NCBI GenBank assembly: GCA_902482035.1
Contig: CABSYW010000014.1
Coordinates: 1 to 60,216, forward strand
Origin: an uncultured Collinsella sp.
Lineage (GTDB): Bacteria; Actinomycetota; Coriobacteriia; Coriobacteriales; Coriobacteriaceae
Direction: 5' to 3'
DNA: 60,216 bases
The notes below the pieces were generated by a model. The model saw only the letters and a list, made by a program, of their open reading frames with translations, made no database searches and had not been told where the DNA came from. Shown piece by piece: positions 44,063 to 53,096 of this stretch; the first letter of the stretch is position 1; each line of letters opens with the position of its first letter. A program made the position numbers and the translations under genes.

Positions 44063-44827
44063 ATGGCAGGAAGACGAGAAAAATTACGCCGCGTTGGGAT
44101 CATCCCCGAATACCGCGGCTTTACCCCCGACGGCCTTGCCAGTGGAGACGCCATCGACATGACGATCGACGAACTCGAGGTGCTGCGCCTGTGCGACCTG
44201 GAAGGCCTTAACCAAGAGGCAGTCGCACAGCAGATGGGCATCGCGCGCGCCACGGTGGCGGCTATTTGCAGCCGAGCACATCGTAAGGTGGCAAACGCGC
44301 TGGTCAACGGGCGAGCGCTCAGTATCGAGGGCGGCAATATCGCATACTCCCCCATCACCACGACAACGGCCGCATGGCCAGCAAAGGAGGTCAGCACCAT
44401 GAGGGTGGCAACGACGTACGACAACGGCAACATCTTTATGCACTTTGGCCGCAGCGAACAGTTCAAGATCTACGACATCCAGGATGGCAAGGTGCTCAAC
44501 GAGCAGGTCGTAGGCACCGGCGGCACCGGTCACGGCGCATTGGTGGGCCTGCTTACCAACGGTGGCGTTGACACGCTCATCTGCGGCGGTATCGGCGGAG
44601 GCGCCATCAACGCGCTCACCCAGGCCGGCATCACGGTCTATGCGGGCGCCCAGGGCAGCTGCGATGCCTGCGTCGAGGCCCTCATTGCCGGCACGCTCGC
44701 GCAGACCGGCGAGGCCACCTGCGGCTGCCATGTCCACGACCACGAGCACACCCATGAGCATGGCGAGTCCTGCGGCTGCCACGGCCATCACGACCACGAC
44801 GGACATGAGGGCTGCAGCTGCCACTAG
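44063..44827 (+). CDS. DUF134 DNA-binding domain fused to NifX/NifB-type cluster-binding domain
   Basis: 254 aa. Residues about 1-100 are DUF134, a sigma-region-4-like HTH: MTIDELEVLRLCDLEGLNQ, AVAQQMGIARATVAAICSRA, ending GRALSIEGGNI. Residues about 113-215 are the dinitrogenase iron-molybdenum cofactor domain: MRVATTYDNGNIFMHFGRS, GTGGTGHGALVGLL, ICGGIGGGAINAL. The last 40 residues are His/Cys-rich (CGCHVHDHEHTHEHG), a likely metal sink or sensor. GGAGAG precedes ATG 44063. A second strong site, AAAGGAGGT (44383-44391), lies 7 bases before an in-frame ATG at 44399, so the C-terminal 142 residues may also be made alone. No nitrogenase is present; a metal or redox sensor controlling its own promoter is the best inference. 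Confidence 0.85.
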   Translation: MAGRREKLRRVGIIPEYRGFTPDGLASGDAIDMTIDELEVLRLCDLEGLNQEAVAQQMGIARATVAAICSRAHRKVANALVNGRALSIEGGNIAYSPITTTTAAWPAKEVSTMRVATTYDNGNIFMHFGRSEQFKIYDIQDGKVLNEQVVGTGGTGHGALVGLLTNGGVDTLICGGIGGGAINALTQAGITVYAGAQGSCDACVEALIAGTLAQTGEATCGCHVHDHEHTHEHGESCGCHGHHDHDGHEGCSCH

Positions 44828-44883
44828 CGGCAAGCACCTCGACGTCAACACGCTTCCGCGCGTGCGACAACCTGCGAACAAAC

Positions 44884-44923
44884 GGCGTAGGCCGCCTGGA
44901 GTACCATCCAGGCGGCCTACGCC
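44884..44923. terminator. 17-bp bidirectional hairpin between convergent genes
   Basis: GGCGTAGGCCGCCTGGA (44884-44900) pairs perfectly with TCCAGGCGGCCTACGCC (44907-44923) around a 6-base loop. The T-tails are weak on both strands; the stem stability suggests a shared transcription end for the DUF134-NifX gene and ffh. Confidence 0.7.
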
Positions 44924-44943
44924 ATACACGACTCAACCAGTCG

Positions 44944-46419
44944 TTACTTCTTATTGCGCATCTGCGCTTCCATCTGACGCAGCAGGTCCATATCGGACTT
45001 AGGACCGCCCATTCCCAGGCCGCCCATGCCGCCCAGGCCCATGGCATCCAGACCGGGAATATTGGGCATGCGCATCTTTTTGCCCTTCTTACCCTTCTTG
45101 CCCTTCTTGCCACCGGCCTGTGCCTGATTGGCCATCGAGCGCATGCGGCCCATCATCTTGTTCATCTCGCCCCACTGCTTCATAAGGCTATTGACCTCGG
45201 TGGGAGTCACGCCGGCGCCCTTGGCGATACGGGCGCGGCGCTGGCCGTTGATGATGGAGGGACGCAGGCGCTCCTCCTTGGTCATCGACATGATGATGGC
45301 CTCGTTCTTGTCGAAGATGCCCTCGTCCAAATTGCCGCCCATCTGGTTGAGCGCGCGCTGGCCGCCGGGGAGCATACCCAAGATGCCCTTCATGCCGCCC
45401 ATCTTCTTGACAGCCTTCATCTGGTCGAGCATGTCGTTCATGGTAAAGCCCTCGCGCAGCATACGCTCGGCAGCCTCGAGCTGCTCGGCGTCGGCCGCCT
45501 CCTGGGCCTTCTCGATGATGCCGACAACATCGCCCATGCCCAAGATTCGCTTGGCCATTCGGTCGGGATAGAACGGCTCCAGCGAATCGGGCTTCTCGCC
45601 CATGCTCACGAACTTGATGGGCTTGCCGGTCACCTGGCGCACGGAAAGCGCGCCGCCGCCACGGGCATCGCCGTCGAGCTTGGAGATGATCACACCGTCA
45701 AAGTCGGTGCGCTCGGCGAAGGTCGAGACGACGTTGACGATATCCTGGCCGGTCATGGCATCGACGACCATCAGCACCTGATCGGGCTTGACGGCCTTCT
45801 TGATATCCACGGCCTCCTGCATCATCTGCTCGTCGATCTGCAGACGACCGGCGGTATCGACGATGACTACATCGCGCAGGTGGTCGACTGCCTCCTGGAT
45901 GGCACCCTTGGCGATATCGACCGGGTGCTCGCCGTCGCCGCGGAAGACCGGCACGCCGATCTCTCCACCGAGTGTGGCCAGCTGGTCGGCAGCGGCGGGA
46001 CGGTAGACGTCGCACGCGGCGAGCAGCGGCGAGCGGCCCTGCTTCTTGAGCTGGTAGGCCAGCTTTACGGCCGCCGTGGTCTTACCGGAGCCCTGCAGGC
46101 CCACGAGCATGATGACATTGGGAATGCGGTTGCTAAAGACGAGCTTGCTCTCGGTGGAGCCGAGCATCTCGGTGAGCTCGTCGAGCACGATCTTGACGAC
46201 GTTTTGCGCCGGCGACAGTGACTCCATGACCTCGGCGGTCATGCAGCGCTCCTTGGTCTTGGCGACGAACTCCTTGACGACCTTGAAGTTGACATCGGCC
46301 TCGAGCAGCGCCATGCGAATGTCGCGCATGGCCGAGGTAATGTCGGCCTCGGTCAGCTTACCCTTGCCACGCAGGCGGTCAAATGTGTCGTTGAGGCGAT
46401 CGCTCAGGGAATCAAACAC
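44944..46419 (-). CDS. ffh: signal recognition particle protein Ffh
   Basis: SRP54 GTPase delivering nascent membrane proteins to FtsY. 491 aa: N domain (1-95), G domain with P-loop GLQGSGKT (107-114), DVYRPAAADQL, DTAGRLQIDE, and SKLDGDARGGGAL; then the methionine-rich M domain (about 300-440) with FTMNDMLDQMKAVKKMGGM. A Gly-Lys repeat (KKGKKGKKGKK) and Gly/Met-rich tail end it. ftsY lies just upstream. Confidence 0.97.
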   Translation of the reverse strand: MFDSLSDRLNDTFDRLRGKGKLTEADITSAMRDIRMALLEADVNFKVVKEFVAKTKERCMTAEVMESLSPAQNVVKIVLDELTEMLGSTESKLVFSNRIPNVIMLVGLQGSGKTTAAVKLAYQLKKQGRSPLLAACDVYRPAAADQLATLGGEIGVPVFRGDGEHPVDIAKGAIQEAVDHLRDVVIVDTAGRLQIDEQMMQEAVDIKKAVKPDQVLMVVDAMTGQDIVNVVSTFAERTDFDGVIISKLDGDARGGGALSVRQVTGKPIKFVSMGEKPDSLEPFYPDRMAKRILGMGDVVGIIEKAQEAADAEQLEAAERMLREGFTMNDMLDQMKAVKKMGGMKGILGMLPGGQRALNQMGGNLDEGIFDKNEAIIMSMTKEERLRPSIINGQRRARIAKGAGVTPTEVNSLMKQWGEMNKMMGRMRSMANQAQAGGKKGKKGKKGKKMRMPNIPGLDAMGLGGMGGLGMGGPKSDMDLLRQMEAQMRNKK

Positions 46420-46429
46420 TGGTTACTCC

Positions 46430-47347
46430 TTAGTTGGACTCGCCCACCAGGGCGCGGCAGAAATCTTTGGCATTGAACTCCTGCAGGTCATCGACCTGCT
46501 CGCCCACGCCGATGCGCAGGATGGGAAGCTTGAGCTTCTCGGCCACGGCCATGGCGATACCGCCCTTTGCCGTGCCGTCGAGCTTTGTCATGATAATACC
46601 GTCCAGACCCAGCGCCTCGTTAAACTCGAGCGCCTGGTTGAGGCCGTTTTGGCCCGTTGCGGCATCGATCACGAGCACGACATAGACGGGCATGGGGCCG
46701 GCGGCCATATTGGCGGCGCGCTTACGGGTCACATTGACCACCTTGGCAAGCTCGCGCATGAGCTCGGGGCTCGTGTGCAGACGACCGGCGGTATCGATGA
46801 GCACCAGGTCGCTGCCGCGCTTGTCGGCCTCGTCGAGCACGTCGTAGCAAACACTTGCCGGGTCGGAGCCGCGGTCGCGCTTGATGACGGGGACGCCAGC
46901 TCGCTGGCCCCACACATCGAGCTGCTCGATAGCTGCAGCGCGGAAGGTATCGGCCGAACCGATCACGACGTTCTTGCCGCGGGCGGCCATGGCGCTCGCG
47001 ATCTTACCGACCGTCGTGGTCTTGCCGGCACCGTTAATGCCCACAAACAGCACGCAGCTCGGCGTATCGGAGAACGGATCGCGCTCGATGGGCACAAAGT
47101 GCTGCTCAAGCTGCTCGGCCAGGGCGCGACGGAGTTGCGGGGCGGTCTTGAGGTTCTTCTTAGCCGCGGCATCACGCAGGTCATCGGAGACCTTTATGGC
47201 GACCTCGGCGCCCATGTCACCCATGACGAGGGTGTCCTCAAGGTCCTCCCAAAAATCCTCGTCGACCTCGCCGCCAAAGTAAAAGACCTCGTTGAGGGCC
47301 TCGCGACTGCGCTCAAGTCCGCGCGAGAGAGCATCGAAGAATCCCAT
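46430..47347 (-). CDS. ftsY: SRP receptor FtsY
   Basis: Membrane-associated GTPase receptor for SRP. 305 aa with the N domain (1-95), P-loop GINGAGKTTTVGK (103-115), DTFRAAAIEQL, DTAGRLHTSPELM and TKLDGTAKGGIA. The acidic membrane-targeting A domain of E. coli FtsY is essentially absent, as in many Gram-positives. ATG 47347 overlaps the smc stop by one base (TAATG). Confidence 0.96.
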   Translation of the reverse strand: MGFFDALSRGLERSREALNEVFYFGGEVDEDFWEDLEDTLVMGDMGAEVAIKVSDDLRDAAAKKNLKTAPQLRRALAEQLEQHFVPIERDPFSDTPSCVLFVGINGAGKTTTVGKIASAMAARGKNVVIGSADTFRAAAIEQLDVWGQRAGVPVIKRDRGSDPASVCYDVLDEADKRGSDLVLIDTAGRLHTSPELMRELAKVVNVTRKRAANMAAGPMPVYVVLVIDAATGQNGLNQALEFNEALGLDGIIMTKLDGTAKGGIAMAVAEKLKLPILRIGVGEQVDDLQEFNAKDFCRALVGESN

Positions 47348-50300
47348 TATGCATTCACGACCTTTCCGGTTTCGCGATCGAGTTTTTGCGAGACGACGCG
47401 ACTGACGCCGTCGGCTTGCATCGAGACGCCATAGAGGACGTCAGCGTCCTCCATAGTACGGCGCTGATGCGAAATGACCAAGAGCTGCGTATCGGAACGC
47501 AACACATCGAGCGCGCCGATGAGCTTGGACAGGTTGGCGTCATCGAGTGCCGCCTCGACCTCGTCCAGCACATAGAACGGCACCGTGCGCGTGCGGTACA
47601 CAGCAAAGAGGAGGGCGAGCGCCGTCAGGCTCTTCTCGCCGCCCGACATGAGCATCATCTTGGTGATGCGCTTGCCGCGCGGCTGCGCCACGACCTCGAT
47701 ACCCGTCTCGGCAGGATGCTCGGGATCGCTCATCTCCAGATGAGCCTGGCCGCCCGGGAAGAGCATAGCGAAGATCTCGCGGAAGTTCGCGTCGACCTTC
47801 TCAAACGTCACCAGGAACGCCTTGCGCATCTTGCGATCAATGGCCACCGTGATCTTGGTGAGCGCCTTGCGTGCGCTCTCCAGATCGGCCAGCTGCTCCT
47901 CGATGTAGTCGGCGCGGCGCTTGAGCTGCTCGTACTCCTCCATGGCAACTTGGTTAACGGGACCAAGGTTGTTGATCTGGCGCACAAGCTGGTTGAGTTC
48001 GCGCTCGGCGGCATCGCGGTCCGTGGGCGCCGGAAGCATGAGCGCTTCCTCGAGCACCGTCGTGCCATCGGCGGTAATGGCCTTGATGGCAGCCTCGACC
48101 TGCACCTCGAGCTTGCCACGCGCGACCTTGAACTCGTTTTGCGTCGCCGTGGCGGCATCAACCCGCTCCTTGGCACGGGAGACCTCGGCCTTGGCATCCT
48201 CGATGGTCTTCTTGAGCGAAGCGGAGTCCGCCTCCTCCAGAGAGGCCTGGTCACGCAGGCGCGCTGCCCAATCCGACGCGCGTTCCAACAGGGCAGAATA
48301 GCGTTCGTGCATGGGATCGACGCGCAGGCGCAGCAGCTCGAGCGAGCGCGAGGCCTGGCGTGTTCCGCGGATACGACGGTCGATGCCCTCAAGACGATGC
48401 TCCAGGTCGGGCACGCGGCCCTTCAGCGAACGCAGGCGTTCACTCGTCTGGGCTAGGCGAACCTTGGCGTCGGCGAGCTTGCCGGCAGCTTCGGAATCGT
48501 CACGGCGAACGCGGTCGAGTTCGTCGTTGGCCTCGGCAATCTGCAAGCCCAGATCGCTTGCCTGCGCGCGGGCCTCGTCACGCGAACGGGTGAGCTCGTC
48601 AACGCGCGGGCGCGCAGCGCGAACGGCTTCGGCGGCCTGCTCGCGGCGCTTGGAGATGCGCACGCGCTCGACCTCGGCATTGTTGGCGCTTTGCTCCAAG
48701 CGGCCGATCTCGGAGAGCAGCGAGCGGCGCTCGCCCTCAAGACGGGCAATCTCACCGGCGGCATCGCCCTCAGCGGCACGCGCTTCCTCAACGGCCGCAT
48801 TGGCCTCGATGACCTGATCCGACACATGCTCAAACACAGCGGCCAAATCGGGCTCAAGCCCCTCCAGCTCGCGAATGCGACGCTTACGCTCCAGAGCACC
48901 CGACGCCTCGCCGGCATCGAGGCCCACACGCACCAGGCCGCCGCAGGCGACGCGGGCGCCATCGGAGGTCACGTAAGTCACGCCGTCAACGACCGGCGCC
49001 GACAGCGCGGCAGAAAGATCGTCCACGACGTAATAGCCGCCGAGCAGCGCCTCGACGACGGGTCCGTAGCCTGCGCGCACGGACAGACGATCAACCAGAC
49101 GGGTACCGGCAGCGCCCTCGGCGGCAGCAGAGCCACTCACGCCGCGCGCCACCAGCAGCGCCTCACCCGAGGCGTTCTTCTGGTCCAGAGCGGAACGACC
49201 GGCACGCTCAAGCGCGGACGTATCGTCGAACAGCAGCGCATCGATATCGCCGGCAAGTAGTTGCTCCACCAGGCCCTCAAGCTCGCGCGGGGCCTCGAGC
49301 ACGTCGCCCAGACGACCCGAGACATCGTCGCCCAGCGCACCCACCAGACGGCTCACGAGCGGCGAGCTGTCGGCCATGCGGGCATCGAGTTTCTTTTGGC
49401 TGGAAAGCTCCGAGCGCACCTCGGACAACTTGTTGCGCGCCTCGCTCTCGCGGGCACGCAGGTCCTTCAGGGCTGCACGGGCGACCTCGGTGGCTTCACG
49501 CGCATCGGCCTGGGCCTGGCGCGCTTCCTCAAGAGCGCCCTCAAGCTCCTCGGCGCGGTCGCGACGGCTCTCGAGCGAGGCCGTGACCTCCTCGAGCTGC
49601 TCGTCAATCTGCTCCAGGCGCGAGGCATACATGTTGTCCTCGACCTCGGCATTGCTCAAGGAATCCTTCAGCTTGGCGAGCTCGAGCGCGGCGTTATCGG
49701 CCACGCGCTGCACATCGCGTTGCTCTCGCGTAAGCTGCGAAATCTGATTGTCGAGCGCCACGCGCCGCTCGTGGAGCTCAGCGGCGGCAGGACCAGCGGC
49801 GTCAACGTCCTCCTGGGCTTGCATATGCGCACCGGTCACTTCCTCAAGCTGCGCACGCGCGTCCTCGAGCTCCTCGACCACGCGACGACGCTGATGCTCG
49901 GAGCTCGAAATCTGACCGCGCATGTCAGACAGGCGCGACACCATGTTGTGGCCCTTTTCCTCGAGCAGGCGCATGTCGGAGTTAATGCGGCCGACCACAT
50001 CTTGCATATGACGGCGTTGCTCGCCCAGGTCGCCCACAAACAGGCCCTTTTCCTCAAGCATAACCTGGAGCTTCTCGAGCTCGCGCTCCTTTTCGCTCAT
50101 GCGGTACTGCGCAAGCTCCAGCTCGGCAGCACCTTCCTTGGAGCGGCTCTCCAGGTCGTTCCACTGCGACTGCAGCGAACGAAGCTCATCGACAGCCAGC
50201 ATCTGCGTAAGCTCGTTCGCGCGCGAGGACAGCTCTTTGTACTTGCGCGCGCGATCGACCTGACGCTCCAGCGGTCGCAGCTGACGGGCGATTTCCTTAT

Positions 50301-50883
50301 TGATGTCGCGGGCACGCGTCAGGTGCTCGTCCATCGACTTAATCTTTTTGAGCGCACGCTCCTTGCGGCGCTTGTGCTTGGAAATGCCGGCGGCCTCCTC
50401 GATGAGGGCGCGACGCTCCTCGGGGCGGCTCTGCAAAATGGCGTCGAGCTTGCCCTGGCTGATGATGGAATGCGTATCCTTGCCTAGGCCCGAATCGTGC
50501 AGGATGTCCTGAATGTCCATCAGGCGGCACGGACTCGAGTTGATGAGGTACTCGCTTTCGCCCGAACGATACATACGACGGGTGATGGCGACCTCGTCAA
50601 AGTCGACGGGCAACATATGGTCCGAGTTATCGAGCACCAGCGTGACCTCGGCGACACCCACCGGCTTGCGCGCCGACGAGCCCGAGAAGATGACATCCTC
50701 CATGGCCTGGCCGCGCAGCTGCTTGGCGCTCTGCTCGCCCAGGACCCACAGAATCGAGTCGGAGATGTTCGATTTTCCCGAGCCGTTTGGACCGACGATG
50801 ACGGTCAGGCCCGGCTCAAACGTCATATGGGCGCGGTCGGCAAACGACTTGAACCCTTTGAGCGTGAGGGACTTGAGATACAC
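47347..50883 (-). CDS. smc: chromosome partition protein SMC
   Basis: Condensin ATPase organising the chromosome. 1178 aa, full length: N-terminal ATPase with GFKSFADRAHMTFEPGLT and Walker A GPNGSGKSN (31-39), coiled coil (about 170-500), hinge (about 505-650, SGRLGDVLEAPRELEGLV and a glycine-rich VRVGLDAGEA), second coiled coil, then signature LMSGGEKSLTALALLFA and Walker B VLDEVEAALDD. It precedes ftsY and ffh and follows rnc, the rnc-smc-ftsY order of Gram-positives. Confidence 0.98.
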   Translation of the reverse strand: MYLKSLTLKGFKSFADRAHMTFEPGLTVIVGPNGSGKSNISDSILWVLGEQSAKQLRGQAMEDVIFSGSSARKPVGVAEVTLVLDNSDHMLPVDFDEVAITRRMYRSGESEYLINSSPCRLMDIQDILHDSGLGKDTHSIISQGKLDAILQSRPEERRALIEEAAGISKHKRRKERALKKIKSMDEHLTRARDINKEIARQLRPLERQVDRARKYKELSSRANELTQMLAVDELRSLQSQWNDLESRSKEGAAELELAQYRMSEKERELEKLQVMLEEKGLFVGDLGEQRRHMQDVVGRINSDMRLLEEKGHNMVSRLSDMRGQISSSEHQRRRVVEELEDARAQLEEVTGAHMQAQEDVDAAGPAAAELHERRVALDNQISQLTREQRDVQRVADNAALELAKLKDSLSNAEVEDNMYASRLEQIDEQLEEVTASLESRRDRAEELEGALEEARQAQADAREATEVARAALKDLRARESEARNKLSEVRSELSSQKKLDARMADSSPLVSRLVGALGDDVSGRLGDVLEAPRELEGLVEQLLAGDIDALLFDDTSALERAGRSALDQKNASGEALLVARGVSGSAAAEGAAGTRLVDRLSVRAGYGPVVEALLGGYYVVDDLSAALSAPVVDGVTYVTSDGARVACGGLVRVGLDAGEASGALERKRRIRELEGLEPDLAAVFEHVSDQVIEANAAVEEARAAEGDAAGEIARLEGERRSLLSEIGRLEQSANNAEVERVRISKRREQAAEAVRAARPRVDELTRSRDEARAQASDLGLQIAEANDELDRVRRDDSEAAGKLADAKVRLAQTSERLRSLKGRVPDLEHRLEGIDRRIRGTRQASRSLELLRLRVDPMHERYSALLERASDWAARLRDQASLEEADSASLKKTIEDAKAEVSRAKERVDAATATQNEFKVARGKLEVQVEAAIKAITADGTTVLEEALMLPAPTDRDAAERELNQLVRQINNLGPVNQVAMEEYEQLKRRADYIEEQLADLESARKALTKITVAIDRKMRKAFLVTFEKVDANFREIFAMLFPGGQAHLEMSDPEHPAETGIEVVAQPRGKRITKMMLMSGGEKSLTALALLFAVYRTRTVPFYVLDEVEAALDDANLSKLIGALDVLRSDTQLLVISHQRRTMEDADVLYGVSMQADGVSRVVSQKLDRETGKVVNA

Positions 50884-50893
50884 GGTTCCTCGC

Positions 50894-51619
50894 TTACACG
50901 TGCTTCTTGTTCAGAATCACGCCGTTGGTGGTGTAACCCATGCGGTCGAGCGCTTCGAGCGCGGCAGCTCCCTCGGCTTCCTTCTTTGAGGAGCCGGAGC
51001 CGCGACCCTGGCGAATACCATCGATCAAAACCACAGCGGTAAAGGTGGGCGCATGCGCCGGGCCCTCGGAGCCAACGAGCTTGTACGCCGGGGGCTCGTG
51101 ACCGTCGGCCTGCACGCACTCCTGCAAAAACGACTTGGGGTTCGCAGGATGCTCGGCACGCTCGGAAGCCAAATGCGGCTTAAGCGTACGGTGAATGAAC
51201 TCCGCCGCAACGTCCCAGCCGGCATCCAGGTACAGCGCGCCCACGAGCGACTCATAGACGTTCTCGAGGGCCGAATGCAGGCCGCGCGCACCGGTACCGG
51301 TCTCGGAAGCACCAAAGATGATGATGTCGTCGATGCCCAGCTCGTGAGAAACCTCGGACAGCGTAGCGCCCGAGACAAGCGACACCTTCAGGCGCGTGAG
51401 CTTGCCCTCGTCAAACTCCGGATAGGACTCAAACAGGGAGCGTGCGACCACAGCGCCCAAAATGGAATCGCCCAAGAACTCAAGGCGCTCATAGCTGGCA
51501 GAAACCGGCTGGCCCTCGACGGCCGAGGGATGCGTAAGCGCCGCGCGCAGCAGCACCTTATTGTTGAACTCGTGGCCCAGGATTTCCTGGGCGCGCGTAA
51601 GTCGGTCGGATAAAGCCAA
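50894..51619 (-). CDS. rnc: ribonuclease III
   Basis: Double-stranded RNA endonuclease for rRNA and mRNA processing. 241 aa: the nuclease signature ERLEFLGDS (44-52), a second acidic cluster ENVYESLVGALYLDAG, then the C-terminal dsRNA-binding domain (about 158-233, NPKSFLQECVQADGH and GSGSSKKEAEGAAA). It begins 3 bases after the acpP stop. Confidence 0.96.
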   Translation of the reverse strand: MALSDRLTRAQEILGHEFNNKVLLRAALTHPSAVEGQPVSASYERLEFLGDSILGAVVARSLFESYPEFDEGKLTRLKVSLVSGATLSEVSHELGIDDIIIFGASETGTGARGLHSALENVYESLVGALYLDAGWDVAAEFIHRTLKPHLASERAEHPANPKSFLQECVQADGHEPPAYKLVGSEGPAHAPTFTAVVLIDGIRQGRGSGSSKKEAEGAAALEALDRMGYTTNGVILNKKHV

Positions 51620-51622
51620 GAC

Positions 51623-51865
51623 TTAGGCCTCCTTGGCAGCTTCGATAGCGTCGACGGCGTCGGCGACAGAGTTGAGCGAGAGCAGGGTCTCGTCATCGAT
51701 CTCGAGGTTGAACTCGTCCTCGATAGCCGTAACCAGCTGCAGGCGCTCGAGCGAGTTGGCATCGAGGTCGTCAAAGGTGGTCTCCTCGCTAATTTCGGCA
51801 ACATCGACGCCCAGAACGTCAGCAGCGACCTCGGCGATCTTGTCGAAGATTTCGGAGCGGTCCAT
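51623..51865 (-). CDS. acpP: acyl carrier protein
   Basis: 80-residue carrier for fatty acid chains. Four-helix ACP with a phosphopantetheine Ser38 in DDLDANSLERLQLV; most ACPs read DSL here, so the Asp before the Ser is Asn. The N-terminus is IFDKIAEVAADVLGV and the rest is acidic. AGAGGA precedes ATG 51865. It lies between plsX and rnc. Confidence 0.93.
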   Translation of the reverse strand: MDRSEIFDKIAEVAADVLGVDVAEISEETTFDDLDANSLERLQLVTAIEDEFNLEIDDETLLSLNSVADAVDAIEAAKEA

Positions 51866-51902
51866 AGCGCTTCCTCTCATAGTGCATGAATACCAAAAGA
51901 AT

Positions 51903-51922
51903 GGTACCGCCCGGGCGGTACC
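51903..51922. promoter_or_regulatory. perfect 20-bp palindrome upstream of acpP
   Basis: GGTACCGCCCGGGCGGTACC is self-complementary over all 20 bases, in the gap between plsX and acpP. On the minus strand ATTCTTTTGG follows, so it may be an attenuator hairpin or an operator for a fatty-acid regulator. Confidence 0.6.
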
Positions 51923-51989
51923 AAGACACGGTTCTGATTCTACCCCACGACGTGCGCCGCGAAGCACATAACAGCGCTCTAACTCGCTC

Positions 51990-53009
51990 TTATAAAACGA
52001 TACCGTCCATAGAGTTGGCGACATTCTCGACCAGCCCGGCGCGCACGGCTTCGGCCGCCGCGAGCGTACCGTTTTTGACAGCCTCGACCGAGGTGGCACC
52101 ATGGCCGATCAGGACCACGCCGCGCAGGCCCAAAAGAATCGCGCCGCCCTTGGCGTCGCCCGAAAGCTTGGCTTTAATCTCGCGCATCTGCTTTTTGATG
52201 AGCAGCGCGGCAATCTTGGTGCCGAGCGAAGACATAAAGACACCCTTGAGCTCCTGCAGCAAAAACTTGGCAGCGCCCTCGGTGGCCTTGAGCGCAATAT
52301 TGCCCGACATGCCATCGGCAACGACGACATCGAAGTTACCTGAGGTGATGTCCGTTCCCTCGCAGTTACCAACAAAGCCGGGAACGGCGGCTTTCATGGC
52401 CGGGAAGCAGGCCTTGGTAAAGTTGGAGCCCTTCTCGTCCTCGGTGCCGTTGGCAAGCAGGCCCACGCGGGGATGCTCGATGCCCAGGACGACGCGAGCA
52501 TAGGCGCTACCCATCTGAGCAAAACGCACCATGTCATCGACCTCGACATCGGGGTTGGCGCCCATATCGCACAGCACCGTCAGACCGCCGGCACGATTGG
52601 GCAGCGCATTGGTCAGACAGGGGCGCACCGGCTGCTTCTTGCCTTCGGCCTGATACCTAAACGGCGTCACATAGGCGGTGGCGGCAGCGGTCATGGCACC
52701 GGTGGAACCGGCGGAGAAGAACGCATCCGCGTTGCCCTTCTTAATGGCGCGGCAAGAAAGCACGATCGACGACTTACGCTTGGTCATCACGGCGCGAATG
52801 GGATCGTCATCCATGGCGATAACGTCAGGTGCCTCAAGGGCCTCAACACGTGCATGGGAAGCGGCAAAGGGATTGACGATTTCGGTGGGGCCAGCTGCCA
52901 AGACCTCGATATCGGGATCGGCAGCAAGTGCAGCCTCGATACCATCGAGAACAACCTGAGGTTTCTCGTCTCCGCCCACAACGTCTACACAAACGCGAAC
53001 GTTACTCAT
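51990..53009 (-). CDS. plsX: phosphate acyltransferase PlsX
   Basis: Makes acyl-phosphate from acyl-ACP for phospholipid synthesis. 339 aa: VCVDVVGGDEKPQVVLDG, RKSSIVLSCRAIKKGNADAF, FSAGSTGAMTAAAT, GLLANGTEDEKGS, VVVADGMSGNIALK, and IGHGATS. ATG 53009 has AAGGAG about 7 bases upstream; an ATG 6 bases earlier overlaps the spacer. It follows rpmF, the conserved rpmF-plsX order. Confidence 0.95.
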   Translation of the reverse strand: MSNVRVCVDVVGGDEKPQVVLDGIEAALAADPDIEVLAAGPTEIVNPFAASHARVEALEAPDVIAMDDDPIRAVMTKRKSSIVLSCRAIKKGNADAFFSAGSTGAMTAAATAYVTPFRYQAEGKKQPVRPCLTNALPNRAGGLTVLCDMGANPDVEVDDMVRFAQMGSAYARVVLGIEHPRVGLLANGTEDEKGSNFTKACFPAMKAAVPGFVGNCEGTDITSGNFDVVVADGMSGNIALKATEGAAKFLLQELKGVFMSSLGTKIAALLIKKQMREIKAKLSGDAKGGAILLGLRGVVLIGHGATSVEAVKNGTLAAAEAVRAGLVENVANSMDGIVL

Positions 53010-53025
53010 ATACATGCTCCTTATA

Positions 53026-53056
53026 CAAAAATGGCCGACTCATTGAGCCGGCCATT
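53026..53056 (-). terminator. terminator between rpmF and plsX
   Basis: AATGGCCG (53030-53037) pairs with CGGCCATT (53049-53056), with TTTTTG following on the minus strand. It probably gives partial termination, so that rpmF exceeds plsX. Confidence 0.75.
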
Positions 53057-53096
53057 GTGGTTCCATTTGGAACGGCATCGCATCCAGAGTATACCG

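Noticed and set aside
43897..44466. N-terminal extension of thyA across the divergent gene
   Set aside because: The frame stays open but overlaps the promoter, operators and coding region of the DUF134-NifX gene; AGGAGG before ATG 43896 and the family length fix the start.
45060..45120. Short repeats near the 3' end of ffh
   Set aside because: They encode the Gly-Lys and Gly-Met-rich tail of the SRP M domain, a known feature of the family.
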